A stretch of DNA of 64,000 nucleotides from Oscillospiraceae bacterium (GCA_910574935.1 CAJTCU010000012.1:49078-113077), one strand, 5' to 3'. Positions 9,067-19,285 are shown, counted from the first letter of the stretch. The notes: generated from the sequence alone by a model not told the origin. Program-made: numbers and translations.

Positions 9067-9816
9067 TTACTCTTCGGCGGGGGCTTCCTCGGCCTCGGCT
9101 TCGGGCGCCTCTTCCCGGGCGGCGGCGCCCATCTGGCCTTCGCGGCCCTCAATGACGGCGTCGGCCATAGCGCTGGCAATCAGTTTCACGGCGCGGATCG
9201 CGTCGTCGTTGCCGGGGATCACATAGTCAATCTCGTCCGGGTCGCAGTTGGTGTCTACAATGGCCACAATGGGAATCCCCAGCTTACGGGCTTCGGAAAC
9301 GGCAATCCGCTCCTTGCGGGGGTCCACAATGAACAGCGCGCCAGGGTAGCCTTTCATCTCTTTAATGCCGCCCAGGTATTTTTCCAGCTTCTCAATCTCC
9401 AGCTGAAGCTTGGTGACCTCTTTTTTGGGCAGCAGGTCAAAGGTGCCGTCCTCTTCCATCTTGCGCAGCTGGGCCAGGCGCTGGATGCGGGTGCGAATGG
9501 TGGAGAAGTTGGTAAGCATGCCGCCCAGCCAGCGGGCGTTTACATAGTAAGCGCCGGCCCGAACGGCCTCTTCCCGCACAGATTCCTGGGCCTGCTTCTT
9601 GGTGCCCACAAACAGGATGTTTTTCCCTTCGGCGGAAAGATCGCGGATAAAATTATAGGCCTCTTCCAGCTTGCGCACGGTTTTCTGCAAGTCGATGATA
9701 TAAATTCCGTTGCGCTCGGTAAAGATGTAAGGGGCCATTTTGGGATTCCAGCGGCGGGTTTGGTGTCCAAAGTGGACGCCGGCCTCCAGCAGCTGTTTCA
9801 TGGATACTACTGCCAT
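9067..9816 (-). CDS. rpsB: 30S ribosomal protein S2
   Basis: 249 residues. Starts [19 protein letters not shown], with the S2 signature [13 protein letters not shown]. The C-terminus is acidic and Glu/Ala-rich. ATG at 9816 has AGGAGGTAAT upstream. First gene of the rpsB-tsf unit, with a promoter about 165 bp upstream. Confidence 0.97.
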   Translation of the reverse strand: MAVVSMKQLLEAGVHFGHQTRRWNPKMAPYIFTERNGIYIIDLQKTVRKLEEAYNFIRDLSAEGKNILFVGTKKQAQESVREEAVRAGAYYVNARWLGGMLTNFSTIRTRIQRLAQLRKMEEDGTFDLLPKKEVTKLQLEIEKLEKYLGGIKEMKGYPGALFIVDPRKERIAVSEARKLGIPIVAIVDTNCDPDEIDYVIPGNDDAIRAVKLIASAMADAVIEGREGQMGAAAREEAPEAEAEEAPAEE

Positions 9817-9980
9817 TTGATATTACCTCCTGGTTTTTTCCTCCGCCGGAATTTTTTTCGGGTCAACCGGGTGCGACCAAAGGGCCGCTAAGGGACTTCT
9901 TTAGGAGTATAAAGAGACCATACCTAAAAAAACGGCCCGGACCAGATGCGAAAATAACCGGCGTGTGTTTTGGCTTTAGT

Positions 9981-10009
9981 ATTATAGCACGGAAAGGCCG
10001 GAGAATCAA
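9981..10009 (-). promoter_or_regulatory. Sigma-A-type promoter for rpsB-tsf
   Basis: Minus strand: -35 TTGATT (10009-10004), 17-bp spacer, -10 TATAAT (9986-9981). The remaining ~165-nt leader to rpsB has no structure I can name. Confidence 0.7.
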
Positions 10010-10075
10010 GGGGATTTGTCAAAAGAGGGGAATTTTTCTTTTTATAGAGAAACGTACAGAAATTGAAAAAAAGCG

Positions 10076-10104
10076 TTGGAATTTTCCGCAAATTATGATA
10101 GAAT
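10076..10104 (+). promoter_or_regulatory. Probable promoter for the SH3 lipoprotein gene
   Basis: -35 TTGGAA, 17-bp spacer, -10 TAGAAT, about 105 bp before the start codon. It diverges from the rpsB promoter. Confidence 0.6.
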
Positions 10105-10209
10105 ATTCTTACATGGCGGACCGCGGTTTTTCCGCCGGAAAATGAGAAGTTTTTACTATAGATAGAAGCAATAGTTAACAATAAAATAATGAAGAAGGGA
10201 ATGTGAAAA

Positions 10210-10779
10210 ATGAAAGACGAGAACAGCAAACTGGAGAAACGAAAAAACATTTCTAATGTTATATATATCCGCCGGGGACTTGTCACGCTGCTGGCCGGTT
10301 GTATGCTGGCCTGCTCTTTGGCCGCCTGCGGCGGAAATGAGGAAGAGAGCAGCATGAATTCCAGCGGGCTTAGCTCCTCTTCCAGCTTTGTCACCCCCAG
10401 CCCCACCCCGGTCCCTGCCGCCAAGGCCGTGAAGATTACAGGCGATGTGGTAAACGTGCGTAAAAGCGGCTCTACCGACGCGGAGATTTTGGCCGAGGTG
10501 GCAGAGGGCGACAAGCTGGCCCTGCTTATTGAAACGCCCCAGAACGGCTGGTACCAGGTCTCCTACCAGGGCTCGCCGGCCTATGTTTTCGCGGACTACG
10601 CCCAGGTGGTGGACGTGACCATGGAGCAGTATAACCAGCTGAAGGCCGGGGCAGTGGCCCAGGCCACCCCTACCCCAGACCCCGATTCCAGCGGCGAGAA
10701 CGGCAGTTCGCCGGAAAGCGGCGGGTCCACCGCTTCCGCGTCCTCCGCCCAGCCGGCGGATAACCAGGACGCCGAGTAA
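10210..10779 (+). CDS. SH3-domain lipoprotein
   Basis: 189 residues. A hydrophobic segment ends in the lipobox SLAAC (Cys40), so it should be lipid-anchored outside the membrane. The N-terminus before the hydrophobic core is longer than usual (~20 residues). Residues ~75-135 form a bacterial SH3 domain (VVNVRKSGSTDAEIL, then NGWYQVSYQGSPAYVF). The flanks are Ser/Pro/Thr-rich linkers. Such domains commonly bind cell-wall peptides. It ends 17 bp before the first trkA-like gene, so it may be co-transcribed. Confidence 0.8.
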   Translation: MKDENSKLEKRKNISNVIYIRRGLVTLLAGCMLACSLAACGGNEEESSMNSSGLSSSSSFVTPSPTPVPAAKAVKITGDVVNVRKSGSTDAEILAEVAEGDKLALLIETPQNGWYQVSYQGSPAYVFADYAQVVDVTMEQYNQLKAGAVAQATPTPDPDSSGENGSSPESGGSTASASSAQPADNQDAE

Positions 10780-10796
10780 GGGGGCGCAGGCAGGCC

Positions 10797-11417
10797 ATGA
10801 ACGTGCTAATCATTGGCGGGGGCCTTTTGGGCCGGGAGACCGCCCAGCAGCTGGACCGCCTGGGCCACGAGGTGGTGCTGGTGGATGAAAACCCCGCCAA
10901 CCTGGCCCTGCTGGACCCGGACTTTACCGGGGTGACCTTTGTGGGCTTTCCCATGGATTTAAACGTGCTGCGCCGGGCGGGCATTGAGAGCTGCGACGCG
11001 GTGGCGGTGACCACGGCGGACGACAACTTGAACATTGCCGTGGGGCAGATTGCCAAAAAGGTATTTCAGGTGGAGCGGGTGGCCACGCGGATCTCTGACC
11101 CGGAGCGGGAGGACATTTTTGAGAATATCGGCCTGCGCACGGTGTGTCCCACGAATATGGCTGGGGAAAAGTTGGTTTCTTGCCTGGTAAGCCCCTGGCA
11201 GAGCCGCCAGGTGACCTTTGGGGCTGCCACGGTGGCCCTGGAGGCCCGCCCGGTGGAAAAGCGCCTGTTCGGCCGTACTACGGCGGAAATTGACCTGCCC
11301 GGCCAGGGGGTGTTCGGGGTGGTCCGGGCTGACGGCCGCTTTGTGCTGAAAGAGACGGCGGGGCATATCTTTCTGGAAGAGGGAGACCAGGTGGTGTACA
11401 GCCGGAAAATCGACTAG
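10797..11417 (+). CDS. TrkA-type potassium-uptake regulator, first copy
   Basis: 206 residues: RCK-N Rossmann domain starting MNVLIIGGGLLGRETAQ (GxGxxG type), the acidic residue of VLVDEN after strand 2, and a short TrkA-C part at the end. Such proteins bind NAD(H)/ATP on the cytosolic face and gate TrkH/KtrB channels. No channel gene is in the window. The second copy follows 200 bp later on the same strand. Confidence 0.8.
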   Translation: MNVLIIGGGLLGRETAQQLDRLGHEVVLVDENPANLALLDPDFTGVTFVGFPMDLNVLRRAGIESCDAVAVTTADDNLNIAVGQIAKKVFQVERVATRISDPEREDIFENIGLRTVCPTNMAGEKLVSCLVSPWQSRQVTFGAATVALEARPVEKRLFGRTTAEIDLPGQGVFGVVRADGRFVLKETAGHIFLEEGDQVVYSRKID

Positions 11418-11617
11418 AGCCTGTTTTTTCGCCGGGGCGGTGCCGGGTATTTGGGCAGATAGAGTCGAGGGCGGGGAAAGACCGCATAGCCTGCCCGGTT
11501 TTCCGGCGGTTTACGTGGAAAATGGCCTTGGCAGGGCAAACGGATGGTTTTCCCGGTTTTAAAACGAGCTTTAAGCAGCTTATAAAATGAAGGAGTACAA
11601 GGAGGCGCTTGTTTGTC

Positions 11618-12283
11618 ATGCGCATGATCATTGTGGGCGGCGGCAAGGCGGGCCGCAGCCTGGCCCGGGTACTGCTGGAGCGGCGGCATGAGGTCTGTCT
11701 GATTGAGAAAGATCCTGCCCGCTGCACGGAACTGGCCGACGACCTGGACGCCGCTATTTTTCCAGGAGATGGCACCAACGTCTCTGTTCTGGAGGCGGCG
11801 GGGGCCAAAAACGCCGGCTGCCTGATGGCCGTGACCGGCGTGGACCAAGACAACCTGGTGGCAGCCCAGCTGGCCCAGGGGCATTTTGGCACCAAGAAAG
11901 TGATCGCCCGGGTCAACGACCCCCGCAACGCCGAGATGTTTCGGGCTTTGGGAATCCCAGATGTGGTGAGCAGCACAGAGATTGTGGTGCAGCTTATTGA
12001 GCAAGAGGCGGATATTGCCCATATGCACCTCATCGCCAGCCTGGAGCAGGGTAAGGGGGAGATTGCCTCCATGACGCTGCCCTATAATACCGCCTGGGAG
12101 GGTATGGCCCTAAAGGATGTGGACATCCCCAGGGGGGCGCTGGTTATTTCTGTTATACGTGCCGGCGAGCTGACCATTCCCAATGGCTCCACGGTGCTGC
12201 ATGCTGGGGACGAGCTGGTGGCTGTTAGCGAGGACCGCTGTCGAAAGGCCCTGCGCCGGGCCCTGGCGGAGACGAAAGAATGA
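11618..12283 (+). CDS. TrkA-type potassium-uptake regulator, second copy
   Basis: 221 residues from ATG 11618, beginning MRMIIVGGGKAGRSLARVL, with VCLIEKD after strand 2 and a C-terminal TrkA-C domain (about residues 135-220, with ISVIRAGELTIPNG). ATG 11618 has GGAGG 12 bp upstream; a TTG at 11609 sits too close to that site. Probably paired with the first copy and a TrkH encoded elsewhere. A terminator follows. Confidence 0.82.
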   Translation: MRMIIVGGGKAGRSLARVLLERRHEVCLIEKDPARCTELADDLDAAIFPGDGTNVSVLEAAGAKNAGCLMAVTGVDQDNLVAAQLAQGHFGTKKVIARVNDPRNAEMFRALGIPDVVSSTEIVVQLIEQEADIAHMHLIASLEQGKGEIASMTLPYNTAWEGMALKDVDIPRGALVISVIRAGELTIPNGSTVLHAGDELVAVSEDRCRKALRRALAETKE

Positions 12284-12296
12284 GCGGATAGATGTA

Positions 12297-12334
12297 AGGC
12301 CCTGTCTATGCTTTTTTGCGGACAGGGCCTTTTT
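12297..12334 (+). terminator. Terminator after the trkA pair
   Basis: AGGCCCTGTC with GACAGGGCCT, followed by TTTT. Confidence 0.9.
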
Positions 12335-12459
12335 GTGTGGATTCATTCCCAAGTTTTCCAGGGCAATGGCCGTGAGAGCTTATTGATACAAGAGGAGTGC
12401 GATGATTTGTGTGAACAGGCTCCCAATATTCCGGGCAGGGTAAGTGGAGCAAGGCATAC

Positions 12460-12589
12460 GGGCGCGTCTGGGATATTTTGCTATGGAGTAGCAAATGGCC
12501 TCCGGCGGCTTAGGGACGTTGTCCCTAAGAACCCTACCACCTTTGAAAAGGTGGACGAAACTTTCTCTGTTCCACGTTTGGACACGCCC
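12460..12589. mobile_element. 130-bp non-autonomous element with 8-bp target duplication
   Basis: Ends GGGCGCGTC and GGACACGCCC are inverted repeats, flanked by perfect 8-bp direct repeats AGGCATAC (12452-12459 and 12590-12597). The core shares GGCCTCCGGCGG, a GGGAC-type hairpin, and CTTTGAAAAGGTGGACGAAA with the element at 26095. No coding capacity. The 8-bp duplication points to transposition by a transposase encoded elsewhere. Confidence 0.75.
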
Positions 12590-12722
12590 AGGCATACGAC
12601 TGTCTTGAAATTCGAAGGAACAGTGTGGTATAATTGCTAAATAGACTCCATGTGTGCGGCGCGGGGCAAAGAGCCGGCGGCCGGCTGCAAGAACAGGCAA
12701 GACATAAGCTGGAGGGTGGACT

Positions 12723-14921
12723 ATGTTTGCCAGATGGAAGAAAAATATCTTTTTGCATTTTGCTTTGTCCTATGTGCTGATACTTTTAGTTTTGCTGCTG
12801 GCTATGCTGGGGGTTAGTATACAGAATTTAACCCAGAAACAGAAGGAGGCCTTTTCTGTTTTAGAGCTGACCATGGAGCAGAGCGTGAACAATATTGAGG
12901 ACCGGTTTACAGAATTTTCCAATTTAATACAAAACATCTCTAGCGATGAAAATCTTCTGAAGATTCAGAACGACCCCGAGGCCGGCTATTACTCGTTCTA
13001 TAAGCTGATGCAGAAGATTCAAAACCAAGCCTACCTAAACAGTTTTGCCGACGCAATCTATGTGGTGCTGCCAGAGCAGGAGAAGATTATTGGAAGCGAT
13101 GGAATTATTTCCAGCACAGAGTTTTTTTACCGCGTTCGTTATGGAGTAGAGCAGGGGACGTACCAAAACTGGCTGGAGGGGATTTTGTCCTCCCAGGGCA
13201 ATTCTGGGCGGGTCAGCCTGGAGCGGGTGCGGGTGGGGTCGGACGAACAGAGTGTGATTCTATATTCCCAGCCTTTGGCCACCACCAAGTTTAGTATGGA
13301 GGACGCTGGGCAGGTGTTTATTTATGTTTCTGAAAACCGCCTGCAAAACCTTGTGGTGAATAGCGGCGAGATTTTGGAATTCAGCATTGGGCTTCCCAGG
13401 CAGAAGGAGGGAAAAATTCCTTTGATTATGGGGGCGGCCCAGGATAAATGCTTTTCTCTTTCGAAAACCTCGGGCTCTGGAAAAACCTATGAATGCCTGG
13501 CCTCGGAAAGCGCGGTTTTAAAGGGCTGGTATGAGAACCTGCTAATGAATATTTCTCTGATTTTGCTGGCGTTTCTGATTGCCGCGGGACTTTGCGTTTG
13601 GTTTGCGCGGCGGAATAGCCGCCCGATCTCTAATATTGTTACCAGCCTTTCCGCCGCCCAGGAAGATTCCTTCACGGGAAAAGAAAACGTATATGTCTTT
13701 ATTCAGAACCAGATGGCAAAGCTGCTGGAGGACAGAAACGCTTTGAACCAGGAGCTGGAGCGGAGAATCCCCCTGATGCAGGCCGGCTTTGTGGAGCGGC
13801 TGCTAAGTGGAACCATTACGGACTATACAGATTTGGAAGGGCAGCTGGCGGACCTACAGATTCATCTAAGCGGGAATTGTTACTGTGTGGCTGTGCTGCA
13901 GGTCACAAATTTTGGAACCTTGGAAGATGACAGGGAGGGGGTTTCGGCGATTCAGATGACATTGGAAAGCCTAGTCCGCCGCTATGCGGGGAAAAACTCC
14001 ATTATCTACGCCAACGAGGAGCGGCGGGTTACTGTGATTCTGGGGCTGGATTCCTTTGAGCAGGAAGCCTGGATTCGAAAGATCTGTCGTTCTGTCATGG
14101 ATCAGATGAAAAATTATGGGATCCGAATGCAGGCGGCCATTGGCATCCCATACGTCTTTTTGGCAGACACGTTTATCTCCTTTGCGCAGGCGAAAAGGCT
14201 GCTGGCCAGTGTGCACGTGGAGGAGGACGAAGTACTATTGACCTACGACTCTTACCAGGCCCAAACCACCTTTTACTATTTTCCAACAGAGATAGAGATA
14301 AAACTCATGCGCGTTATGATGAGCGGCAACTGGAGCGCGGTAGAGAATGTGTTTGAAGAGCTGGAGCGGGAAAATGTGGAGATCCGCAAGCTGACCCCCA
14401 TGATGATGCAGGGCTTGATTGGAGAACTGACCGGAACGTACGCAAAAGTCCTCTCCAGCGTCAATGAACTGGGGGTTTCTTCAGAAAAACTGCGGCCCTT
14501 TTTCTTTCAGCATGATTTAGGCGGCACAGACATGGACCTTTTAAGAGTTCGCGGCCGCTTTCATGAGCTGTGCGGGCTGATTGCCGGTTTGCGGGACCAT
14601 AAAAGCAGCCGGCTGCGGGAGCGCATTTGTGAATACCTGGATCAGCGCTTTGCGGACCCCAGCATGAATTTGGCCATGCTCTCGGAAGAATTTGCGGTCA
14701 GTGAAATTTATATGTCCAGACTATTTAAAGAGCAGATGGCCACCACGTTTTCCAAGTATCTGGAAAAAATACGAATGAACTATGCTCTTTCGCTGCTAAA
14801 GGACGAAAAGAATCCCATCAATCAGGTGGCGGAAAGCTGTGGCTACAGCAGCCCCCACGCGTTTCGAAGGGCTTTTAAACGCTATTGGGGGTATTTGCCA
14901 AGCGAAAGCCGAAATAAATAG
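12723..14921 (+). CDS. Membrane-bound AraC-family regulator
   Basis: 732 residues. TM1 at about 9-31, an extracytoplasmic sensor domain to ~265, TM2 at ~270-292, a cytoplasmic middle, and an AraC HTH pair in the last ~100 residues (LAMLSEEFAVSEIYMSRLFK and INQVAESCGYSSPHAFRRAF). This layout is known from regulators next to LplABC-type transporters. GGAGGG precedes ATG 12723. It heads the peptidase-transporter block and probably senses an external ligand and controls the genes from 15125. Confidence 0.87.
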   Translation: MFARWKKNIFLHFALSYVLILLVLLLAMLGVSIQNLTQKQKEAFSVLELTMEQSVNNIEDRFTEFSNLIQNISSDENLLKIQNDPEAGYYSFYKLMQKIQNQAYLNSFADAIYVVLPEQEKIIGSDGIISSTEFFYRVRYGVEQGTYQNWLEGILSSQGNSGRVSLERVRVGSDEQSVILYSQPLATTKFSMEDAGQVFIYVSENRLQNLVVNSGEILEFSIGLPRQKEGKIPLIMGAAQDKCFSLSKTSGSGKTYECLASESAVLKGWYENLLMNISLILLAFLIAAGLCVWFARRNSRPISNIVTSLSAAQEDSFTGKENVYVFIQNQMAKLLEDRNALNQELERRIPLMQAGFVERLLSGTITDYTDLEGQLADLQIHLSGNCYCVAVLQVTNFGTLEDDREGVSAIQMTLESLVRRYAGKNSIIYANEERRVTVILGLDSFEQEAWIRKICRSVMDQMKNYGIRMQAAIGIPYVFLADTFISFAQAKRLLASVHVEEDEVLLTYDSYQAQTTFYYFPTEIEIKLMRVMMSGNWSAVENVFEELERENVEIRKLTPMMMQGLIGELTGTYAKVLSSVNELGVSSEKLRPFFFQHDLGGTDMDLLRVRGRFHELCGLIAGLRDHKSSRLRERICEYLDQRFADPSMNLAMLSEEFAVSEIYMSRLFKEQMATTFSKYLEKIRMNYALSLLKDEKNPINQVAESCGYSSPHAFRRAFKRYWGYLPSESRNK

Positions 14922-14966
14922 TGGAATATATGCAATGTGTTTATAGAAAGTGCCCTTTTTTAGAAA

Positions 14967-15006
14967 GAGTACCCTGCAAAATCATAAGCAGGGTACTCTC
15001 TTTTTG
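14967..15006 (+). terminator. Terminator after the AraC-type gene
   Basis: Perfect 11-bp stem GAGTACCCTGC with GCAGGGTACTC, then TCTTTTTG. The regulator and the downstream genes are therefore likely separate transcripts. Confidence 0.9.
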
Positions 15007-15124
15007 TAATTGTACCTTTTAAAACCCGGGGCGCTGTGTTATGGTTTTATTGTAAAAAGCACGAAACAAGCTGAAAGACAGCAAGAGGTTTTCGTACATA
15101 TCGTAAATAAGGAGGGGGATGGGC

Positions 15125-16183
15125 ATGGACCGGATTGCCCGTGTACAAGCGGAGATGACCTGTCAGGCCGCGGTGGTGGTTTCTGGGGTCAACCGCTTTT
15201 ATTTAACCGGCTTTTCTTCTTCTGCCGGAACTATATTCATTACAAAGAGGCAGTCCTTTCTTTTGGTGGATTCCCGCTACATACAGGCAGCAAAGGAACA
15301 GGTGCAAAACTGCCAGGTCCTTTTGGAAGAAAACGGCGGCCAGCTGTTCCGGCTTTTACACGAACTGAGAGTGAAAGAGCTTGCCTTTGAGTCAAATTAT
15401 CTTAGCGTGGACGCCGCAGAGGAGCTGCAAAAGAAGATTGCCCCAGTGGTTTTGAAAAAAACCGGGGAATTTGGCAGGCTGCTTTTAAAAATGCGCAGCC
15501 AGAAGGACGAACAAGAGCTGGCATGCCTGCGGGCCGCGCAGAAGATTACGGACAAGGCCTTTCAGGCTCTGCTGGGCCGGATTCAGCCCGGAGCCTCCGA
15601 GCTGGACCTGATGATGTTTTTAGGTGAGGAAATGGCCCGGCAGGGCTGTGAAAAGAGATCCTTTAACATGATCTTCACATCAGGGGACCGAACCGCGCTG
15701 CCCCACGGGGACCCGGAGCTTCGCCGGGTGGAGTACGGCGACTTTATCATGATGGACGTGGGCGCCATGGTGGGCGGATACGCGGCAGACATGACCCGCA
15801 CCGTGGCGGTGGGCGCTGTGACGGAAGAGCAGAGAAAGGTTTATAACATTGTGTTGGAGGCCCAAAAGCGGGCCATTCATGCGGTGGCGCCGGGGAAGAT
15901 ATGTAAAGAAGTGGACGCAATAGCCAGAAATTATATCCGGGACCAGGGCTATGCAGACCACTTCGGTCATGGTCTTGGCCACAGCCTGGGGCTGGAAATT
16001 CATGAGGACCCCCGGTTCAATCCAGTCTGCAATACAAAGTTAGAGGCCAATATGGTGATTACAGTGGAGCCCGGCATCTATCTGCCTGGAAAATTTGGAG
16101 TTCGGATTGAGGATATGGTGGCGGTTACAGAAAGCGGCGTGGAGAATTTGACGAAAAGCCCTAAGGAACTAATCATTCTGTAA
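15125..16183 (+). CDS. M24 aminopeptidase (Xaa-Pro type)
   Basis: 352 residues. N-terminal creatinase-like domain, then a pita-bread fold with the metal ligands visible: the Asp pair in MMDVGAMVGGYAADMTRTV, His in FGHGLGHSLG, Glu in VITVEPGIYL and Glu in VRIEDM. It removes N-terminal residues before proline. No signal peptide, so it is cytosolic. ATG 15125 lies 9 bp after GGAGG; the in-frame ATG 15119 is too near. First gene of a co-directional run through 23715. Confidence 0.88.
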   Translation: MDRIARVQAEMTCQAAVVVSGVNRFYLTGFSSSAGTIFITKRQSFLLVDSRYIQAAKEQVQNCQVLLEENGGQLFRLLHELRVKELAFESNYLSVDAAEELQKKIAPVVLKKTGEFGRLLLKMRSQKDEQELACLRAAQKITDKAFQALLGRIQPGASELDLMMFLGEEMARQGCEKRSFNMIFTSGDRTALPHGDPELRRVEYGDFIMMDVGAMVGGYAADMTRTVAVGAVTEEQRKVYNIVLEAQKRAIHAVAPGKICKEVDAIARNYIRDQGYADHFGHGLGHSLGLEIHEDPRFNPVCNTKLEANMVITVEPGIYLPGKFGVRIEDMVAVTESGVENLTKSPKELIIL

Positions 16184-16208
16184 GGAACATCGTAAGGAGC
16201 ATACAGGG

Positions 16209-17348
16209 ATGGAAAATGGGAATATGAAGCGGCTGGCCAAGCTGATTGTGGAATACTCTGTCAGCTTGCGGCCAGGGGAAAATATTTTAATCGAGACTTG
16301 GGATGAGGCGGACGATATAACCCAGGAGCTGGTGCGGGCCGCTTACGCGGTGGGGGGCGTTCCGTTTGTCTGCCGGGAAAACGCCCTGGTTCGCAGGCAG
16401 CAGCTGCTGGGCGGCACAGAAGAGAGCTTCCGCCGCTGGGCGCAGATAGAACTGGCCCGCATGGGGCGGATGGACGCCTGTGTGATGGTGCGCAAAATGG
16501 ACAATAACTGCGAATACGAGGATGTGCCCCAGGAGAAAATGGCCTTGTTCAACCGGGCCATGCTCCCGGTGAAAACCCGGCGGATGAAGGGCACCAAGTG
16601 GTGCGTACTTCGATATCCTAACGCCAGCATGGCGCAGATGTGCCATATGAGCACAGAACACTTTCGGGAATACTATTTTCAAGCCTGCGTCACCAACTAC
16701 GAGAAGATGACCCAGCGGGCAAGGCCCCTGGAAAAGCTGCTGGAGCACACGGACCAGGTGAAGATTGCTGGGCCGGGCACCTGCCTTCGCTTTTCTATCA
16801 AGGGGCAGCGCGGCGGCCAGCCGGCCTTTCCCAATGATACCGGCTGCGGCAAGCTGAACCTGCCAGACGGCGAGTGCGCCTCTTGCCCGGTGAAAGACAG
16901 CGTAAACGGGGAGATTACCTACAATATCCCCACCACCTATAACGGAGTCACTTTTTCTCAGATCTATTTTCGCTTTCAGGATGGAAAAATTGTGGAGGCC
17001 CGGGGCGGCAGCCCCAGCTTGGACAAGGCTGTGAACCAGATTTTGGATACAGACGAAAACGCCCGGTATATTGGGGAGTTTTCTCTGGGCATTCACCCAA
17101 AGGTGTTCCACGCCATTGGCGACCCTCTTTTTGACGAAAAAATGTGGGGCACCCTGCACTTTACCCCTGGCCATTCCCCCAGCGCCATTCACTGGGACAT
17201 TGTCCTCTCTCAGCGGGCGGAGGACGGCGGCGGCGAGCTGTGGTTTGACGGACAACTCATTCGAAAAGACGGGCGTTTTCTGCCCGAAGAGCTACAGCCC
17301 CTGAACCCGGACCGGCTGCTCCAAGAGCTTGAACAGGAGGTTTGGTGA
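16209..17348 (+). CDS. M29-family aminopeptidase
   Basis: 379 residues, AmpS/AmpT type. It begins with LAKLIVEYSVSLRPGENI, a typical M29 start, and carries the late ligands in TPGHSPSAIHWDIV. A broad-specificity cytosolic metallo-aminopeptidase. The stop TGA shares one base with the ATG of the next gene, so the peptidase and the permease are translationally coupled. Confidence 0.88.
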   Translation: MENGNMKRLAKLIVEYSVSLRPGENILIETWDEADDITQELVRAAYAVGGVPFVCRENALVRRQQLLGGTEESFRRWAQIELARMGRMDACVMVRKMDNNCEYEDVPQEKMALFNRAMLPVKTRRMKGTKWCVLRYPNASMAQMCHMSTEHFREYYFQACVTNYEKMTQRARPLEKLLEHTDQVKIAGPGTCLRFSIKGQRGGQPAFPNDTGCGKLNLPDGECASCPVKDSVNGEITYNIPTTYNGVTFSQIYFRFQDGKIVEARGGSPSLDKAVNQILDTDENARYIGEFSLGIHPKVFHAIGDPLFDEKMWGTLHFTPGHSPSAIHWDIVLSQRAEDGGGELWFDGQLIRKDGRFLPEELQPLNPDRLLQELEQEVW

Positions 17349-18274
17349 TGGAAAGCACAAAAAAACAAAAAGGCGGAAAGCATAGCTTCCGCAAACACTG
17401 GCAGCTGTATTTGTTTTTGTTGATTCCTGTGATCTGGCTGCTGGTTTTCAAGTATTACCCCATGCTGGGGGCGCAGATTGCCTTTCGAAGGTTCAATCCC
17501 AATGGCGGAATTTGGGGAAGCCCCTGGGTTGGCTGGGATAATTTTTTAAAATTCTTCGCCTCTTATCAGTTTCCACGGGTTATGAAAAATACCCTGATTA
17601 ATTCCTTTTACAGCTTGGCGGCCGGGTTTCCATTGCCCATTATTTTAGCCCTAATGCTCAATTCCCTGCGCAGGAAGCGCTTGCGCAATACCCTGGAGAC
17701 CATTGTCTATATCCCGCATTTTATCTCCATTGTGGTCTTGGTGGGGATGATGATGCAAATGATGAACCCCCACATTGGGGTTTTGGGGGCGGTGTTCCGG
17801 CTTTTCGGCATGAAGGCCCCGGACCTTTTCGGCAGCCCAACGGCCTTTTCCCATCTATACGTGTGGTCCGGCATATGGCAGAACGTGGGGTGGAACACCA
17901 TTATTTACACAGCGGCCCTCTCCGGGGTGGATCCCGAGCTGCACGAGGCGGCCCAGATCGACGGCGCCAGCCGGTTCCGCCGGATCATGTACATTGATTT
18001 CCCCGCCATTTTGGCCACAGTGACCATTATGCTGATTATGAACGCGGGCAATATCATGTCCATTGGTTTTGAAAAGGTCTATTTGATGCAAACGGACTTG
18101 AACCTAAGCGCTTCTGAAATTATCAGCACCTATGTGTATAAGGTCAGCTTTGTGCAGGGCAGCGACTTTTCCTATGCCTCTGCCATAGGGCTGTTTAACT
18201 CGGTAATCAACATGGCGCTTTTGGTTACAGTTAACACCATATCCAGTAAGGCCGGCGAAAACAGCCTGTGGTAA
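17348..18274 (+). CDS. ABC transporter permease, LplB type
   Basis: 308 residues, six predicted TM segments, and the EAA loop EAAQIDGASRFRRIMYIDFP at ~197. ATG 17348 is chosen because AGGAGG is 7 bp upstream; TTG 17342 and GTG 17345 lie too close. Overlaps the M29 stop. LplB relatives usually carry oligosaccharides; here the neighbours are peptidases. Confidence 0.88.
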   Translation: MESTKKQKGGKHSFRKHWQLYLFLLIPVIWLLVFKYYPMLGAQIAFRRFNPNGGIWGSPWVGWDNFLKFFASYQFPRVMKNTLINSFYSLAAGFPLPIILALMLNSLRRKRLRNTLETIVYIPHFISIVVLVGMMMQMMNPHIGVLGAVFRLFGMKAPDLFGSPTAFSHLYVWSGIWQNVGWNTIIYTAALSGVDPELHEAAQIDGASRFRRIMYIDFPAILATVTIMLIMNAGNIMSIGFEKVYLMQTDLNLSASEIISTYVYKVSFVQGSDFSYASAIGLFNSVINMALLVTVNTISSKAGENSLW

Positions 18275-18288
18275 AGGAGGGGATTTCC

Positions 18289-19191
18289 ATGAAAAACCGA
18301 AAGAACAAGGTAAAGCTCTCCTTAGACGATAAGCTCTACTATGGAATCACCTATGTGTTTTTATTCTTATTTCTGCTGCTGATTCTGTATCCGCTCATTT
18401 TCATTGTCTCCGCGTCCTTTTCTTCCGCCCAGGCGGTCACCTCTGGCAGGGTGCTTTTGTGGCCGGTGGACCCGGGGCTGGAGGGCTACAAGGCGGTGTT
18501 TAAGCATCCCAGCATTTGGAACAGCTATAAAAACGCCTTTGTCTATACAGTGGCGGGCACAGGCATGAACCTGATTTTTACCATGGTGGCGGCCTACCCG
18601 CTGTCTCGGCCGGATATGCCCCACAAAGGACTGATTATGTTTCTGTTTACCTTTACCATGATGTTCAACGGCGGCATGATTCCAGATTATATCCTGCTCA
18701 AGGACCTGAAGATGATTGACACCATGTGGGCGCTGGTGATACCCGGCGCGATTAACGTGTTCAACCTGATTATTGCCCGGACCTTTTTAATGAGCGGTAT
18801 TCCAGTGGCGCTGCTGGAAGCTTCGCAGATTGACGGCTGCTCGGACGCCCGGTATTTTTTCAGTATGGTCCTTCCCCTGGCCAAGCCCGTGATGGCGGTG
18901 ATTACCCTATACTATGCGGTGGGGCACTGGAACAATTATTTCAACGCGTTTCTTTATTTGAATTCGCCAGAGAAGTTCCCCCTACAGTTAATTTTACGGG
19001 AAATTCTGGTGGCGAACAGTATGGACACCAGCATGGTGGTGGACACAGCCCTGGCCGAGCAGCAGCAGGGGTTGGCGGACCTGCTGAAATATTCGCTGAT
19101 CATCGTCTCCAGCGCGCCGGTTTTGATCATGTACCCCTTCGTGAAGAAATTCTTCGTCAAGGGCGTGATGATCGGTTCCATTAAGGGATGA
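18289..19191 (+). CDS. ABC transporter permease, YtcP type
   Basis: 300 residues, six TM segments, EAA loop LEASQIDGCSDARYFFSMVL. ATG 18289 has AAGGAGGGG upstream. Pairs with the LplB-type permease. No ATPase gene is next to it; transporters of this group often share a common MsmK-type ATPase encoded elsewhere. Confidence 0.88.
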   Translation: MKNRKNKVKLSLDDKLYYGITYVFLFLFLLLILYPLIFIVSASFSSAQAVTSGRVLLWPVDPGLEGYKAVFKHPSIWNSYKNAFVYTVAGTGMNLIFTMVAAYPLSRPDMPHKGLIMFLFTFTMMFNGGMIPDYILLKDLKMIDTMWALVIPGAINVFNLIIARTFLMSGIPVALLEASQIDGCSDARYFFSMVLPLAKPVMAVITLYYAVGHWNNYFNAFLYLNSPEKFPLQLILREILVANSMDTSMVVDTALAEQQQGLADLLKYSLIIVSSAPVLIMYPFVKKFFVKGVMIGSIKG

Positions 19192-19285
19192 GAAGGTTTC
19201 TAATCACGGTAATCGGTAAATCTTGCTATTTACTGATGAATATGCGGCGGATGCCGCTAAAAAGGGAAAAGAAAGGAAGAAAAAA